Below are positions 1 through 7,477 of a stretch of DNA of 11,449 nt, piece after piece. Within the stretch, counting starts at the first letter, position 1. Each line of letters begins with the position of its first letter. A model generated the notes under the pieces. It did no database searches. It worked only from the letters and a program-made list of their open reading frames with translations, and was not told where the DNA came from. The DNA is from Thermoplasmata archaeon (GTDB lineage: Archaea; Thermoplasmatota; Thermoplasmata; Thermoplasmatales; Thermoplasmataceae), in assembly GCA_021850835.1 (NCBI GenBank), contig JAJZKS010000024.1, positions 1-11,449 of the forward strand, in the 5' to 3' direction. The position numbers were made by a program, and so were the translations under genes.

Positions 1-751
1 CTCCTCTGTGTATGCACCTGTCTATGTAGAATGTTCTGGTGGTGTCTGAGGCGTATCCTCCATACCTTCCTCCAAAGTCAATTATGATGGGCTCATACCT
101 TGCAATCTTCCTGTCAGACGGGGTGTGGTGGGGCACCGATGAATTCTCGCCAGCGGCAACAATGGATCCAAAGGCGGGCATATCTAGGCCCTTCTTCTCA
201 AAGTTCTCCTGCAACTTTCCCGCCACAGCTTTCTCCGTAACTCCATCAGAAACGAAGTCTAGGGTGAGCTTCAAAGCCTCCTCTGATTTTCTCACAGCAG
301 TTGAAATATTCTCCAGCTCCTCCCTGTCCTTGACCATCCTAAGAGCCATGGTATAACTGTCCCCGAGAATCTCCTTTGAGGAAGAGTTATGGAAAAGGGG
401 CGCATAATGGAAGTAAGGGAGCAGGCCGTCAATCGCGACCAGGGACGCATTCCCCTTTTCAAGGTAGTCCCTTGCCATCTTATGGGGGTTCTGCTCATCA
501 GTCCATGGTCGGACATCCTCAACCCAGGAATGCAGGTGCAGCTGTTCCTCCATCAGTTTCGGCGCAAGTATGAACTGGTCATCCATGGTTATGAACATTA
601 GGGTGAGCCTCTCATGGCTCTCTGTCTCAAATCCTGTGAAATAGAAGAAATTGGGTCCAGTGGGCACCAGGAAAGCGTCAATCCTGTTTTCATCCATTAA
701 TTCTCTGAGCTTTTCGACTCTCTTTTTCTGGTAGGCAAAATTTCCGGTCAT
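1..751 (-). CDS. M24 metallopeptidase, Xaa-Pro dipeptidase/aminopeptidase type (3' part cut by window edge)
   Basis: The first 250 residues of a cytoplasmic M24 ('pita-bread') peptidase, which removes or splits residues before proline in peptides using two metal ions. My translation begins MTGNFAYQKKRVEKLRELM. Residues 1-135 form the creatinase-like N-terminal domain, with the family's opening pattern (DAFLVPTGPNFFYFTGF, residues 25-41). The catalytic domain starts near 145. The conserved His lies in VPHHTPS (about 206-212), and the first two metal ligands are D225 in DFGG and D236 in SDTTRT. The remaining His/Glu/Glu ligands lie outside the window. The ATG is preceded by AGGTG at 758-762, a good Shine-Dalgarno match at 6 nt. 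Its TATA-like box lies directly after the permease stop, so it probably has its own transcript. Family is firm; exact substrate (dipeptide or longer peptide) cannot be told from this fragment. Confidence 0.9.
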   Translation of the reverse strand, partial: MTGNFAYQKKRVEKLRELMDENRIDAFLVPTGPNFFYFTGFETESHERLTLMFITMDDQFILAPKLMEEQLHLHSWVEDVRPWTDEQNPHKMARDYLEKGNASLVAIDGLLPYFHYAPLFHNSSSKEILGDSYTMALRMVKDREELENISTAVRKSEEALKLTLDFVSDGVTEKAVAGKLQENFEKKGLDMPAFGSIVAAGENSSVPHHTPSDRKIARYEPIIIDFGGRYGGYASDTTRTFYIDRCIHRG

Positions 752-801
752 TCAAGGCACCTTTTTCTGAAGTAAGAAGAGATCAGAAATTAAGCTTGCT
801 G

Positions 802-808
802 TATATAT
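802..808 (-). promoter_or_regulatory. TATA box of the M24 peptidase gene
   Basis: Reads ATATATA on the minus strand, centred about 55 nt before the ATG. Transcription would begin near 780, leaving a leader of about 29 nt that carries the AGGTG ribosome site. The box abuts the stop codon of the upstream permease gene (810-812). Confidence 0.5.
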
Positions 809-809
809 G

Positions 810-2441
810 TCAGGCGCTGAACCTTTTTTCCGAATATTTGTAGAGCCTCATCCACAGTAGGTATGTTATGATCACGATGAGGAATACCATGAAGAGGTCG
901 ATTGCATCCACAAAGAGCAGGTTGCCCTGTGCTATGCCCTTTGTTATGAGCATCATGAGCCCGTTTCCCACTGAATAGGTCTTGCCCCCTATCTTGGTGT
1001 ACTCACCAATCATGAGGCCTCCCCAGTAGCTGCCAAATGCTGCAACCGATCCTGTGATCAAGCCAGGTATGATGGCAGGGAATGAGAGGTACCTGAATTT
1101 CCTGAAGCCCTTTATCTTGAATGTGGTTGTGACAAGTCTCAGGTCCCTGGGAATAGCAGTGGCAGTCCCGTATACATTGAAGAAAATATAGGCTGCTGCG
1201 GAGAGGAAAGTTACAAGGAGGACATTGAAGTTGTAGGCCAGCCCTTCACCCAGGAATCCTGAGAGGAAGGGTGTCAGGTAAACAACGATCAGCGGGAATA
1301 GGATTGGGGCAGGAATGGAATATATGATCTGGAAGATTCCTGTCCCCAGCCTTCCGGAACTGCCCCTGCTTCCGAAGTATATGGCCGTGGGGACCATTAT
1401 GAGGAAACTTACCAGGAAAACTATTGCAATGCGGAGCAGATCGAACGCTGTGGCCACAGTGAGCTGCCAAAGCACAGACACATCGGTCAGGTATACTACA
1501 AAGGCCGCCCCGAAGCCTGCAACGGCAACGAAATACACTGAGACAGCAAATATGAAGATGAGAATGCCGCCAACGATTATGTTCAGGGAACGCTCTGAAA
1601 TGTGCAGCTTTCTTGTCCTTTTCTGGGTCGCGTTCTTCCCGGCAAATATGGTGTTGAGTGAATAAACTGCATTCACGCCGGAGGAAAGGACCTGTGTAAC
1701 CCTTCCCCCTATGGCTGATACGAAGACGTTCCGCTCCCTTTTCCTTGTCACCTGATCCTCCTCAGGGACATTGAGATCAAAGGTGTAATTTGCTGTCCTC
1801 TTGAGGAGCGGGTTAATGATGAAGTAGAAGTTCAACGCAATGGCAATTATGAGGAAACCTATGAGAATTAGTATCTGGGAGAAATGGTTGCTTGCTGCAA
1901 GGGTAACGGCCAGGGAGCCAACTCCAAATACGGTGTAGTTGGACGTGCCTATTGATATGACTTCGCTGAGGGTTATGTAGAAAAGGCCGCTTGCAAATGA
2001 TGGCATGATGTTTGATATTATATGCGAGAATGAAGCTGGAAGGTAGAGGTACCTTATCCTGGGGAACAGGCCCATGTTATAGACGTTGGAGACCTGGAAA
2101 TATTCCTCAGGTATGTGTATCGTGGCTTCGTACACTCCCAGGATAATATTCCAGATCAGGGCAGTGAATATGAGAAAATCAGATGCTATGTTCACGCCTA
2201 ACGGGCCGCCGATCCTCTTTATGAAGAATACCAGTATGATCGGGAAAAACGATATCACCGGGACGGCCTGCAGTATATTCGTGACTGGAATGATAATAGC
2301 GCCGGCAGCCTTGACCCTCGCAGCAAGAATGCCAAAGAAAAGGGCAGCAATTATGGAAAGGACCATCAGGACCCAGATGCGCAGGAAAGTGTCCCCGATT
2401 GCCAGAAGCATTGTGTAGTAAATGCCAAGGTCAGCCGCCAG
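810..2441 (-). CDS. ABC transporter permease, two fused membrane domains (NitT/TauT-like)
   Basis: Integral membrane subunit of an ABC importer in which two BPD_transp_1 permease domains are joined in one chain, so one polypeptide could make the whole pore. Counting from the ATG at 2411 (533 aa), domain 1 covers about 1-200, a charged cytoplasmic linker about 202-272, and domain 2 about 275-525. EAA-type coupling loops, which contact the ATPase, are visible at about 105-127 and 423-446 (each with a G followed by a Pro-containing helix start). The family's nearest relatives carry nitrate, sulfonate or similar small solutes; the substrate here is unknown. Start: the ATG at 2411 has no ribosome site, and the frame stays open upstream to a TGA at 2445-2447. 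The added residues (LAADLGIYYT) align without gaps to the same part of domain 2 (TDVSVLWQ), so I extend to a CTG at 2439-2441, which has GGTGAT 5 nt before it. No ATPase or binding protein is adjacent. Confidence 0.82.
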   Translation of the reverse strand: MAADLGIYYTMLLAIGDTFLRIWVLMVLSIIAALFFGILAARVKAAGAIIIPVTNILQAVPVISFFPIILVFFIKRIGGPLGVNIASDFLIFTALIWNIILGVYEATIHIPEEYFQVSNVYNMGLFPRIRYLYLPASFSHIISNIMPSFASGLFYITLSEVISIGTSNYTVFGVGSLAVTLAASNHFSQILILIGFLIIAIALNFYFIINPLLKRTANYTFDLNVPEEDQVTRKRERNVFVSAIGGRVTQVLSSGVNAVYSLNTIFAGKNATQKRTRKLHISERSLNIIVGGILIFIFAVSVYFVAVAGFGAAFVVYLTDVSVLWQLTVATAFDLLRIAIVFLVSFLIMVPTAIYFGSRGSSGRLGTGIFQIIYSIPAPILFPLIVVYLTPFLSGFLGEGLAYNFNVLLVTFLSAAAYIFFNVYGTATAIPRDLRLVTTTFKIKGFRKFRYLSFPAIIPGLITGSVAAFGSYWGGLMIGEYTKIGGKTYSVGNGLMMLITKGIAQGNLLFVDAIDLFMVFLIVIITYLLWMRLYKYSEKRFSA

Positions 2442-2446
2442 GAATC

Positions 2447-2455
2447 ATCACCCCC
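2447..2455 (-). promoter_or_regulatory. Strong ribosome binding site before the ABC permease
   Basis: GGGGGTGAT on the minus strand complements the archaeal 16S 3' end. It lies 5 nt before the in-frame CTG (2441) but about 35 nt before the first in-frame ATG (2411), so it argues for the upstream start. A weak TATA-like stretch (CTTTTACATT) lies at about 2497-2506. Confidence 0.45.
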
Positions 2456-2513
2456 ATCACTCTCCATATTTCTTCTGTCAGGGATATTGACAGGTGAATG
2501 TAAAAGCTTGCTG

Positions 2514-2903
2514 CTACAGCCCCCTTCTTCCCCCGAATAGGCTGTAGAAAATCATGGAAACCAATCCTGCCCCGATGAGCCCCAGCAATGTTTTCGGGCT
2601 GTCAACAAGAAGATGCTTCAACGGATCCTTGCCTGGGTCAAACCTGTCCACATGGACCGAATATCTGTCTTGAAACTCCACTGCGTGGACACCTCTCCTG
2701 GAACCCGGTATTGAAGCCCTCCAGTCTGCAACCTGGCCCTTCCTTTCGCCCACTGAGCGATGGAAAAGGCCGCTCCTCTCCGGATCAGGCACTCTGTTCC
2801 CGTGCCTGTCCACTTTCGGTATCTCGGTGGTGCCATAGGAGAGCACTGTAGCTATGACGCTATTCCAGAAGTCGGGGGAACTGTCATAATTTCTCTGAAA
2901 CAT
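2514..2903 (-). CDS. Uncharacterised small protein with C-terminal membrane anchor
   Basis: I do not recognise the family. The product is 129 aa from the ATG at 2903, or 134 aa from the ATG at 2918. I prefer 2903 because GGTGA (2912-2916) lies 8 nt before it; the upstream ATG has no ribosome site. About the first 105 residues are hydrophilic and rich in Asp, Arg and His, with a strongly patterned stretch (VHAVEFQDRYSVHVDRFDP). A single hydrophobic helix follows (LLGLIGAGLVSMIFYSLFGG), then a basic end RRGL, which suggests a tail-anchored protein with the bulk in the cytoplasm. There is no signal peptide. It sits between the formamidase (72 nt upstream) and the permease (about 72 nt downstream), all on one strand, so co-transcription is possible. 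The acidic/basic composition and lack of frame breaks support a real gene; function is unknown. Confidence 0.65.
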   Translation of the reverse strand: MFQRNYDSSPDFWNSVIATVLSYGTTEIPKVDRHGNRVPDPERSGLFHRSVGERKGQVADWRASIPGSRRGVHAVEFQDRYSVHVDRFDPGKDPLKHLLVDSPKTLLGLIGAGLVSMIFYSLFGGRRGL

Positions 2904-2975
2904 TCCCATGGTCACCATAAGGATTCAAGTGGCATAACCTTAATCAAATGGCGAGAAGGAAAATTGCTGGGATGG

Positions 2976-3899
2976 TCAGTTTCTGCTGGCCAGTTCCTCT
3001 TCCATAAGCAGGGAGACAACAAAATGGGGTTCATCCACAATTTCGCTGATCCTGAGGTTTCCAGCAACACTGCAAAGCGCATATGCCTCATTGCCGGTGA
3101 ACCCTTTCTGCTTCAGCACGCCAATCATGTCAAGCACGGCTTCTTGTGCAGCCTTGTAAAGGTCCGGCCCCACACCCATTGAAACCAGCTGTTTCCCTTT
3201 GCCCTCGTCAAAGGAATGCAACCTTGGGTACTTCAGCGGGAAGTTTTTCTTCAGCGTAACCACGGCTGTAACATGTGCTGAGGTTTCCACGGCTGTGCCA
3301 CAGACCTCACCGTCGCCCTGTGAAGCGTGTGGATCAGCAAAGGAAAGCATGCCTCCCTTGAGATTGACAGGAAGCAGCAGCCTGGCACCCTGCTTCAGGA
3401 GCTTATTGTCCATGTTGCCTCCGAAGGCCTGCGGAGGTATCATTCCGTACTGCCCGCTTGAAGGTGAAGTTCCCACCACGCCAAGAAATGGCCTTATGGG
3501 GATCCTTACTCCCTTCAGGGCATTTCCTCTGGCAGTCGCGTATCCGTCCTTTATGTCCCACATGAAGAGCTCTTCCTCAAACTGGAATTTCAGGAGGCCG
3601 AAATCCTTCATTATGGCAGTCCAGCCCCATGTGCCGGTCTCTATCTTCATCAGCTCAACCTCAATGGCGTCCCCGGGCTCCGCTCCCTCGATATATATTG
3701 GCCCAACTGCGCCATCGAATTTGCTTCCGTCAATCTTCGGCATATCTTTCGTTGTGAAATTCTCCTTTATCTGCATGGTCGATGAGTCAGGTATGATAAC
3801 CATGAACTCCTCTCCAGGCTTCACAGTTGCAATGGGCCTGTTCTCAGGCTGCCACTTGAAATGCACATTTCCTTCCTTAGTTCCGTCTACGGTCTGCAA
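2976..3899 (-). CDS. Acetamidase/formamidase family amidohydrolase
   Basis: A 307-residue FmdA/AmdA-family (PF03069) enzyme, which hydrolyses formamide, acetamide or related short amides to ammonia and the acid in the cytoplasm. The full family length is present. Recognisable blocks in order: GPIYIEGAEPGDAIEV (66-81), GWTAIM (92-97), RPFLGVVGTSP (136-146), GGNMDN (160-165), and the signature GGMLSFADPHASQGDGEV (182-199) followed by CGTAVE, which carries metal-binding and active-site residues. The start is TTG at 3897-3899: a TGA in the same frame at 3906-3908 rules out anything further upstream, and GGAGGATGA (3906-3914) lies at the right distance. The product could release ammonia for nitrogen assimilation; the permease further downstream might import amides, but that is inference. 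Substrate choice within the family cannot be read from the sequence. Confidence 0.92.
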   Translation of the reverse strand: MQTVDGTKEGNVHFKWQPENRPIATVKPGEEFMVIIPDSSTMQIKENFTTKDMPKIDGSKFDGAVGPIYIEGAEPGDAIEVELMKIETGTWGWTAIMKDFGLLKFQFEEELFMWDIKDGYATARGNALKGVRIPIRPFLGVVGTSPSSGQYGMIPPQAFGGNMDNKLLKQGARLLLPVNLKGGMLSFADPHASQGDGEVCGTAVETSAHVTAVVTLKKNFPLKYPRLHSFDEGKGKQLVSMGVGPDLYKAAQEAVLDMIGVLKQKGFTGNEAYALCSVAGNLRISEIVDEPHFVVSLLMEEELASRN

Positions 3900-3905
3900 G
3901 TGATT

Positions 3906-3914
3906 TCATCCTCC
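3906..3914 (-). promoter_or_regulatory. Ribosome binding site deciding the TTG start of the formamidase
   Basis: GGAGGATGA on the minus strand, close to the ideal GGAGGTGAT, ends 6 nt before the TTG at 3899. The TGA inside it is the in-frame stop that excludes earlier starts. Confidence 0.6.
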
Positions 3915-3949
3915 ACGTTTTGGCAATGTCGCACACAGCCCCAATCCTG

Positions 3950-3956
3950 ATAAATT
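3950..3956 (-). promoter_or_regulatory. TATA box of the formamidase gene
   Basis: AATTTAT on the minus strand, preceded by GCGAA, which resembles a BRE purine element. Initiation is expected near 3927, giving a leader of about 28 nt that contains the ribosome site. Confidence 0.45.
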
Positions 3957-4048
3957 TCGCCTAATCCCATCCTTACAGGCATTTTGAAAGCTGCTCCGCC
4001 AAGCCTGTGTGAAATAGCCTGCTTAAAAGATAAAGGTATGGTTTTTGG

Positions 4049-4054
4049 TATAAA
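4049..4054 (+). promoter_or_regulatory. TATA box of the MFS transporter gene
   Basis: TATAAA on the plus strand, centred about 30 nt before the ATG at 4082, which implies a leaderless or nearly leaderless transcript. The 182-bp region 3900-4081 between the divergent formamidase and MFS genes also has an A-rich stretch CTTAAAAGATAAAG (4022-4035), a possible second box; I saw no convincing operator. Confidence 0.45.
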
Positions 4055-4081
4055 TGGAAACCTATGGACACTTAACAAACC

Positions 4082-5326
4082 ATGTTTTTACGTATGAGTT
4101 GCCAATCCATGAGAGTTGCACTGATGGAAGAGGATAACAATGGTGCACTGGTGGAGAGCCGTTTCAAGTTCCTGCTCACATCCAGGGCACTCAGGAGCAC
4201 TGCGCTCATATTTGTAACACTGTCGACGCCCCTGTACCTCCTCGAACTCAAATTCGATATAGTTTCCATCGGCCTGATCTACCTGTTTGTGTCACTTACA
4301 ACCGTGCTCATATCTCTTGGAATAGGGATGCTCGGCGACAGGGTAGGCTTCAAGAGGGCTCTGATTATCGGTGAGATACCAGCGATTTTCATAACTGCGG
4401 CCCTTACTTTCAGCACGAACATATACGTCATCCTTGCAGGCATTATTATCTCAGGAACCACGGGTTCTGCAGGCGCAATGAGGGGAGCAATGTCGCCCGG
4501 GATGAATGCCTTCGTTGCAACGAACTGGTCTGATAATGCCAGCAGGGTGAGGCGCATGGCCCTTATAACTTCCATCGCCTCTTTTTTCTCCATACTTGGA
4601 AGCCTCATGCTATATACGCACGGCCTCCTCATCAATTCCTTTGGCGCACAGGACTCATTCAGGGTACTGTATGGTGTCAGCTTTGCCCTAGTGTCCCTGT
4701 CAATGGCGTCCCTCTTCATGCTGAAGGAGAAACCTGTGAAGAAGAAGAGGGAACATGTAATGAAAAAGTCCAGCGGGAAGCATGTCCTGAAGGTGGCAAT
4801 CTCCAATGCCGTCAATGGATCAGGCATTGGCCTTGCAGTTGTACTGCTACCTGCGTGGTATGAACTCAGGTACGGCCTCTCAGCATCACAGGTGGGGCTT
4901 GCATTTCTGGGGTCATACGTAGGATCCGCAATTGGCGGGTTGCTTGCTTCCAGGGTCCAGGTCTCGGCTGGGGGGAAGTCAACGCTGAACGTTGCATGGG
5001 TTACCAGGGTAATACAGGGGGCACTCCTGGCAGTGATGGCCATATCGCCATTTGTGGTGCTTGCAATTCTGCTTTATTCAGGAAGGTCTTTCCTTGCAGG
5101 GTTTGGAATGCCAAGCAGGAATGCAGTCAATGTGAGCGGCATTCAGGAAGGCGATTTTGGTGCAGGAACAAGCCTCCAGGGCGTTTCTATGAGGGTTTCC
5201 CAAGGCTTTTCAGGTTTGTCCGGCTATCTTATGGATATTGACCTCCCTTTCCCGGTTGTCCTTGGAGGAATTCTCCAGGCTGCAAGCGGCCTTGTATATT
5301 ACAAACTGATGAAAAAAAAGGAATAA
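4082..5326 (+). CDS. Major facilitator superfamily transporter
   Basis: A 414-residue membrane protein with about 12 hydrophobic helices in two halves, joined by a basic cytoplasmic loop (residues about 215-235, KEKPVKKKREHVMKK). The MFS motif A is visible between helices 2 and 3 as MLGDRVGFKRA (83-93). A Gly/Ala/Ser-rich stretch with conserved charge (GTTGSAGAMRGAMSPG, 125-140) resembles helix 4 of drug/H+ antiporter-like members. The start at 4082 has no ribosome site but fits a leaderless transcript from the TATA box at 4049-4054; Met codons at 4094, 4109 and 4124 are alternatives, and the first 20 residues are not typical of the family. It is divergent from the formamidase and meets the aminotransferase tail to tail with an 18-bp gap. 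The transported compound is unknown: efflux and nutrient uptake are both possible. Confidence 0.85.
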   Translation: MFLRMSCQSMRVALMEEDNNGALVESRFKFLLTSRALRSTALIFVTLSTPLYLLELKFDIVSIGLIYLFVSLTTVLISLGIGMLGDRVGFKRALIIGEIPAIFITAALTFSTNIYVILAGIIISGTTGSAGAMRGAMSPGMNAFVATNWSDNASRVRRMALITSIASFFSILGSLMLYTHGLLINSFGAQDSFRVLYGVSFALVSLSMASLFMLKEKPVKKKREHVMKKSSGKHVLKVAISNAVNGSGIGLAVVLLPAWYELRYGLSASQVGLAFLGSYVGSAIGGLLASRVQVSAGGKSTLNVAWVTRVIQGALLAVMAISPFVVLAILLYSGRSFLAGFGMPSRNAVNVSGIQEGDFGAGTSLQGVSMRVSQGFSGLSGYLMDIDLPFPVVLGGILQAASGLVYYKLMKKKE

Positions 5327-5344
5327 TCGCCTAAAGCCAGAAGC

Positions 5345-6472
5345 TCAGAAATCAACTTCGTAGATCTTCCTGTCAATGGCGGTTGACTTTGGCAAATCAC
5401 TGGGGATGACCTTATCTTCGATCCCGCAAGCATGGGAGAATGCATTGAGAAACTTTGCCACCTTCACATTGTCCACGATCCCCATGTTGCCAATTCTGAG
5501 GAACCTGTTACTGTCCTTTCCCATGCCCTTTGAAACAACAATGTCCCTCTGGGCAAGTCCCTTCAGGACGTCGACAACTGGCAATTTCGGCTCCACAGCA
5601 ACCACAGTATCAGAGTAATTTTCCTCTCTGCCAATTACGGCCATACCATGTTTTTTCATGAATTCCCTGATGTATTGGGCAGCATCACTGTGCCTCTCCC
5701 ATCTCTTCTGGGGGCCCTCTCTTTCAAATATCCTGAGGGCAGCCAGGAGTGCCCTGAAGCTTCCTGTGGATGGCGTGAACGGAGTCTCATGCTTTTCCAG
5801 AAATTCCAACGAGGTCCTTAAGTCGAGGTAAGCAGGGAGGTCATGTACCTTTACCATGCGGTTCTCTCCCTCGCTGCCAATGCACACAATTCCAATTCCC
5901 GGCACCGATGCAAGTCCCTTCTGGCTGCAACTTGCAAAGGCATGGATCCCCCACTTGTCGGTGTAAATTTCGATTGCCCCGAATGCTGACACCGAATCAA
6001 CAAGAACCTTTGCACCGAGGCCATTAGCCTCCTGGGCAACTTCCCTGAGGTTTCTAATGGCAGTGCCATTTCCGGTCTCATTATGTACAAGGAAAACGGT
6101 GCGGGTGCCGGGGTATCTCCTGACGAAGTCCTCCATTTCCCCTTTCCCGATTGTGCTGTTTTCGTTCTTTTTCATGACATGGACCATGGCTCCCCTTCTC
6201 TGTAGGCTTTCAATGGCCCTGTTCCCAAATTCCCCAAAGGTCACTGCAACGACATTCTCTCCAGGCGGAATGAAGGAATAGATCATTGATTCAACAGCAG
6301 CAGTACCGGATCCTGTTGTGATCACACTATGGTTTGAGCCGGAAATTCTGCTGAGGATTTCCTCTGAATTCTTCACAATTTCCCTGAATTCTGCAGACCT
6401 GTGGTTACTGACATAGGCGGATGCCCTCAATACTGTATCCGGGACTTCCACCGGGCCAGGTATGAGCATCAT
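5345..6472 (-). CDS. Class V aminotransferase (serine-pyruvate / alanine-glyoxylate / phosphoserine type)
   Basis: A 375-residue cytoplasmic PLP enzyme of fold type I, class V, that moves an amino group between an amino acid and a 2-oxo acid. Sequence marks: IPGPVEVP at the N-terminus (4-11), TGSGTAAVES for phosphate binding (53-62), the PLP-ring aspartate D159 in LVDSVSAFGA, the Schiff-base lysine K185 in SCSQKGLASVPG, and R326 in RFLRIGNMG for the substrate carboxylate. The ATG overlaps the stop of the upstream dehydrogenase gene (ATGATG, stop 6469-6471), so translation is coupled. A second Met directly follows and could be the real start. Next to a phosphoglycerate dehydrogenase, the likely job is phosphohydroxypyruvate to phosphoserine, as proposed for class V enzymes in other archaea; serine-glyoxylate or alanine-glyoxylate transamination remains possible. 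The gene name is not fixed by sequence alone. Confidence 0.9.
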   Translation of the reverse strand: MMLIPGPVEVPDTVLRASAYVSNHRSAEFREIVKNSEEILSRISGSNHSVITTGSGTAAVESMIYSFIPPGENVVAVTFGEFGNRAIESLQRRGAMVHVMKKNENSTIGKGEMEDFVRRYPGTRTVFLVHNETGNGTAIRNLREVAQEANGLGAKVLVDSVSAFGAIEIYTDKWGIHAFASCSQKGLASVPGIGIVCIGSEGENRMVKVHDLPAYLDLRTSLEFLEKHETPFTPSTGSFRALLAALRIFEREGPQKRWERHSDAAQYIREFMKKHGMAVIGREENYSDTVVAVEPKLPVVDVLKGLAQRDIVVSKGMGKDSNRFLRIGNMGIVDNVKVAKFLNAFSHACGIEDKVIPSDLPKSTAIDRKIYEVDF

Positions 6473-7419
6473 GTGCTGGCCTCCTCAATAGCTTTCAGCA
6501 TATTTTCCAGTGTCATCCTTGCAACTCGGCCCTGAGCTTCATGAGTCTGTGCGCCGATATGCGGGGTTATTAAGACATTTTCCATTGCAATTAGCTCCTT
6601 TTCAAGGGGAGAATCAGGAGGCTCATTCCAGAGAACATCTGCCCCGTATCCACCAAGCCTGCTTTCCCTGAGGGACCTTAACAGCGGCTCAAGGCCAATG
6701 GCTTCTGCTCTGCTGGTATTGATTAGAATGGCTCCTTTCTTCATCTTCCTGAACTGATCCTCTCCAAGTATTTCCCTTGAATCCTTCATTAGGGTCACAG
6801 AGATGAAGATGAAATCTGATTTTTCAAGCAAGGTGTCAAGGGAGACATACTTCCCTGAGACCTTCCCAATGAGTTCCTCTGACTCCTGCAGGTCAAAGGC
6901 AATGATCCCAAGGCCCAGAGCCCTGAGGTATTTTGCAGTCTGGAAACCAATCCTCCCCAATCCTATCATGCCCGCTGTCTTGCCGGCGATCTCCGTGCCA
7001 GCAGCCTTCGCAAATTTTCCAGCCCTTAGTTGGCGGTTCAGGAAGCCTATATTTCTTGCTATATTGATAAGAAGCGCCACGTTAAGTTCTGCAACAGAAT
7101 CAGTGGAGGATCCAGCCGCTGTTACAACCTTTATTCCAAGGTCCTCTGCGGCACCAAGGTCGATATTGTCTGTACCGATCCCGGCCCTGGCTATGAGTTG
7201 GAGCCCATGGCCGGAACGGAGCACTTCCGACGTGAGCTTGGTCCTGCTCCTTATCACGGCTGCATCATAACCATGCAGGATTTCCATGAGCTGGGCCTGG
7301 CCCAAATCTGGCATGTAGTCGACCAAATGCCCTTTCTGCTCAAGCCCTGCAATAAGAGACCGGTCCACAGGATCGCATATGAGGATCTTCCTGGGTTTAC
7401 CCTTTGTGGCGGTGTTCAC
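6469..7419 (-). CDS. serA: D-3-phosphoglycerate dehydrogenase-like (D-2-hydroxyacid dehydrogenase)
   Basis: A 316-residue cytoplasmic NAD-dependent D-2-hydroxyacid dehydrogenase; the likely reaction is 3-phosphoglycerate to 3-phosphohydroxypyruvate, the first step of serine synthesis. The Rossmann glycine motif is GLGRIG (153-158) with D176 closing the NAD site. The catalytic trio is R237 (INTSRAEA), E266 (DVLWNEPP) and H287 (ITPHIGA). The chain ends after the second half of the catalytic domain: there is no ACT or intervening domain, so it is the short form without the usual serine feedback site. The start is GTG at 7417-7419, 26 nt after the centre of a TATA box, hence probably leaderless. 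The class V aminotransferase follows with overlapping stop/start codons, and an Lrp regulator lies just upstream. Glyoxylate or hydroxypyruvate reductase is the alternative; the aminotransferase partner favours SerA. Confidence 0.85.
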   Translation of the reverse strand: MNTATKGKPRKILICDPVDRSLIAGLEQKGHLVDYMPDLGQAQLMEILHGYDAAVIRSRTKLTSEVLRSGHGLQLIARAGIGTDNIDLGAAEDLGIKVVTAAGSSTDSVAELNVALLINIARNIGFLNRQLRAGKFAKAAGTEIAGKTAGMIGLGRIGFQTAKYLRALGLGIIAFDLQESEELIGKVSGKYVSLDTLLEKSDFIFISVTLMKDSREILGEDQFRKMKKGAILINTSRAEAIGLEPLLRSLRESRLGGYGADVLWNEPPDSPLEKELIAMENVLITPHIGAQTHEAQGRVARMTLENMLKAIEEAST

Positions 7420-7440
7420 GGGCGATCAGCTAAGAATCCC

Positions 7441-7448
7441 ATATAATA
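7441..7448 (-). promoter_or_regulatory. TATA box of the serA-like gene
   Basis: TATTATAT on the minus strand, in the 58-bp gap after the Lrp stop codon. Its centre is 26 nt from the GTG start, as expected for a leaderless transcript, so serA need not depend on read-through from lrp. Confidence 0.5.
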
Positions 7449-7477
7449 TTTACTCAGCAAAACTGTATGCCTTTCCG

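Noticed and set aside
1315..2418. Plus-strand frames of 116 and 110 codons inside the permease
   Set aside because: Mirror images of hydrophobic codons in the permease; Met- and Thr-rich without structure.
2431..2460. Very short frame MGVMIPGG before the permease, with a GTGAT-like site
   Set aside because: Could be a leader peptide, but its bases are better explained as the permease ribosome site and extended N-terminus.
3199..3903. 234-codon plus-strand frame over the formamidase
   Set aside because: Antisense to a clear family match covering the same bases; no promoter or ribosome site.
3887..4078. 63-codon frame on the minus strand between the formamidase and MFS genes
   Set aside because: It covers both divergent promoters and the formamidase ribosome site, has no ribosome site of its own, and its sequence has no domain-like pattern.
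4279..5043. 254-codon frame antisense to the MFS transporter
   Set aside because: Shadow of the MFS gene; composition (Arg, Pro, Ser, Thr rich, no fold pattern) is typical of an antisense frame.
6803..7446. Plus-strand frames of 155 and 138 codons antisense to serA
   Set aside because: Overlap the catalytic core of serA in the opposite direction; no independent evidence.
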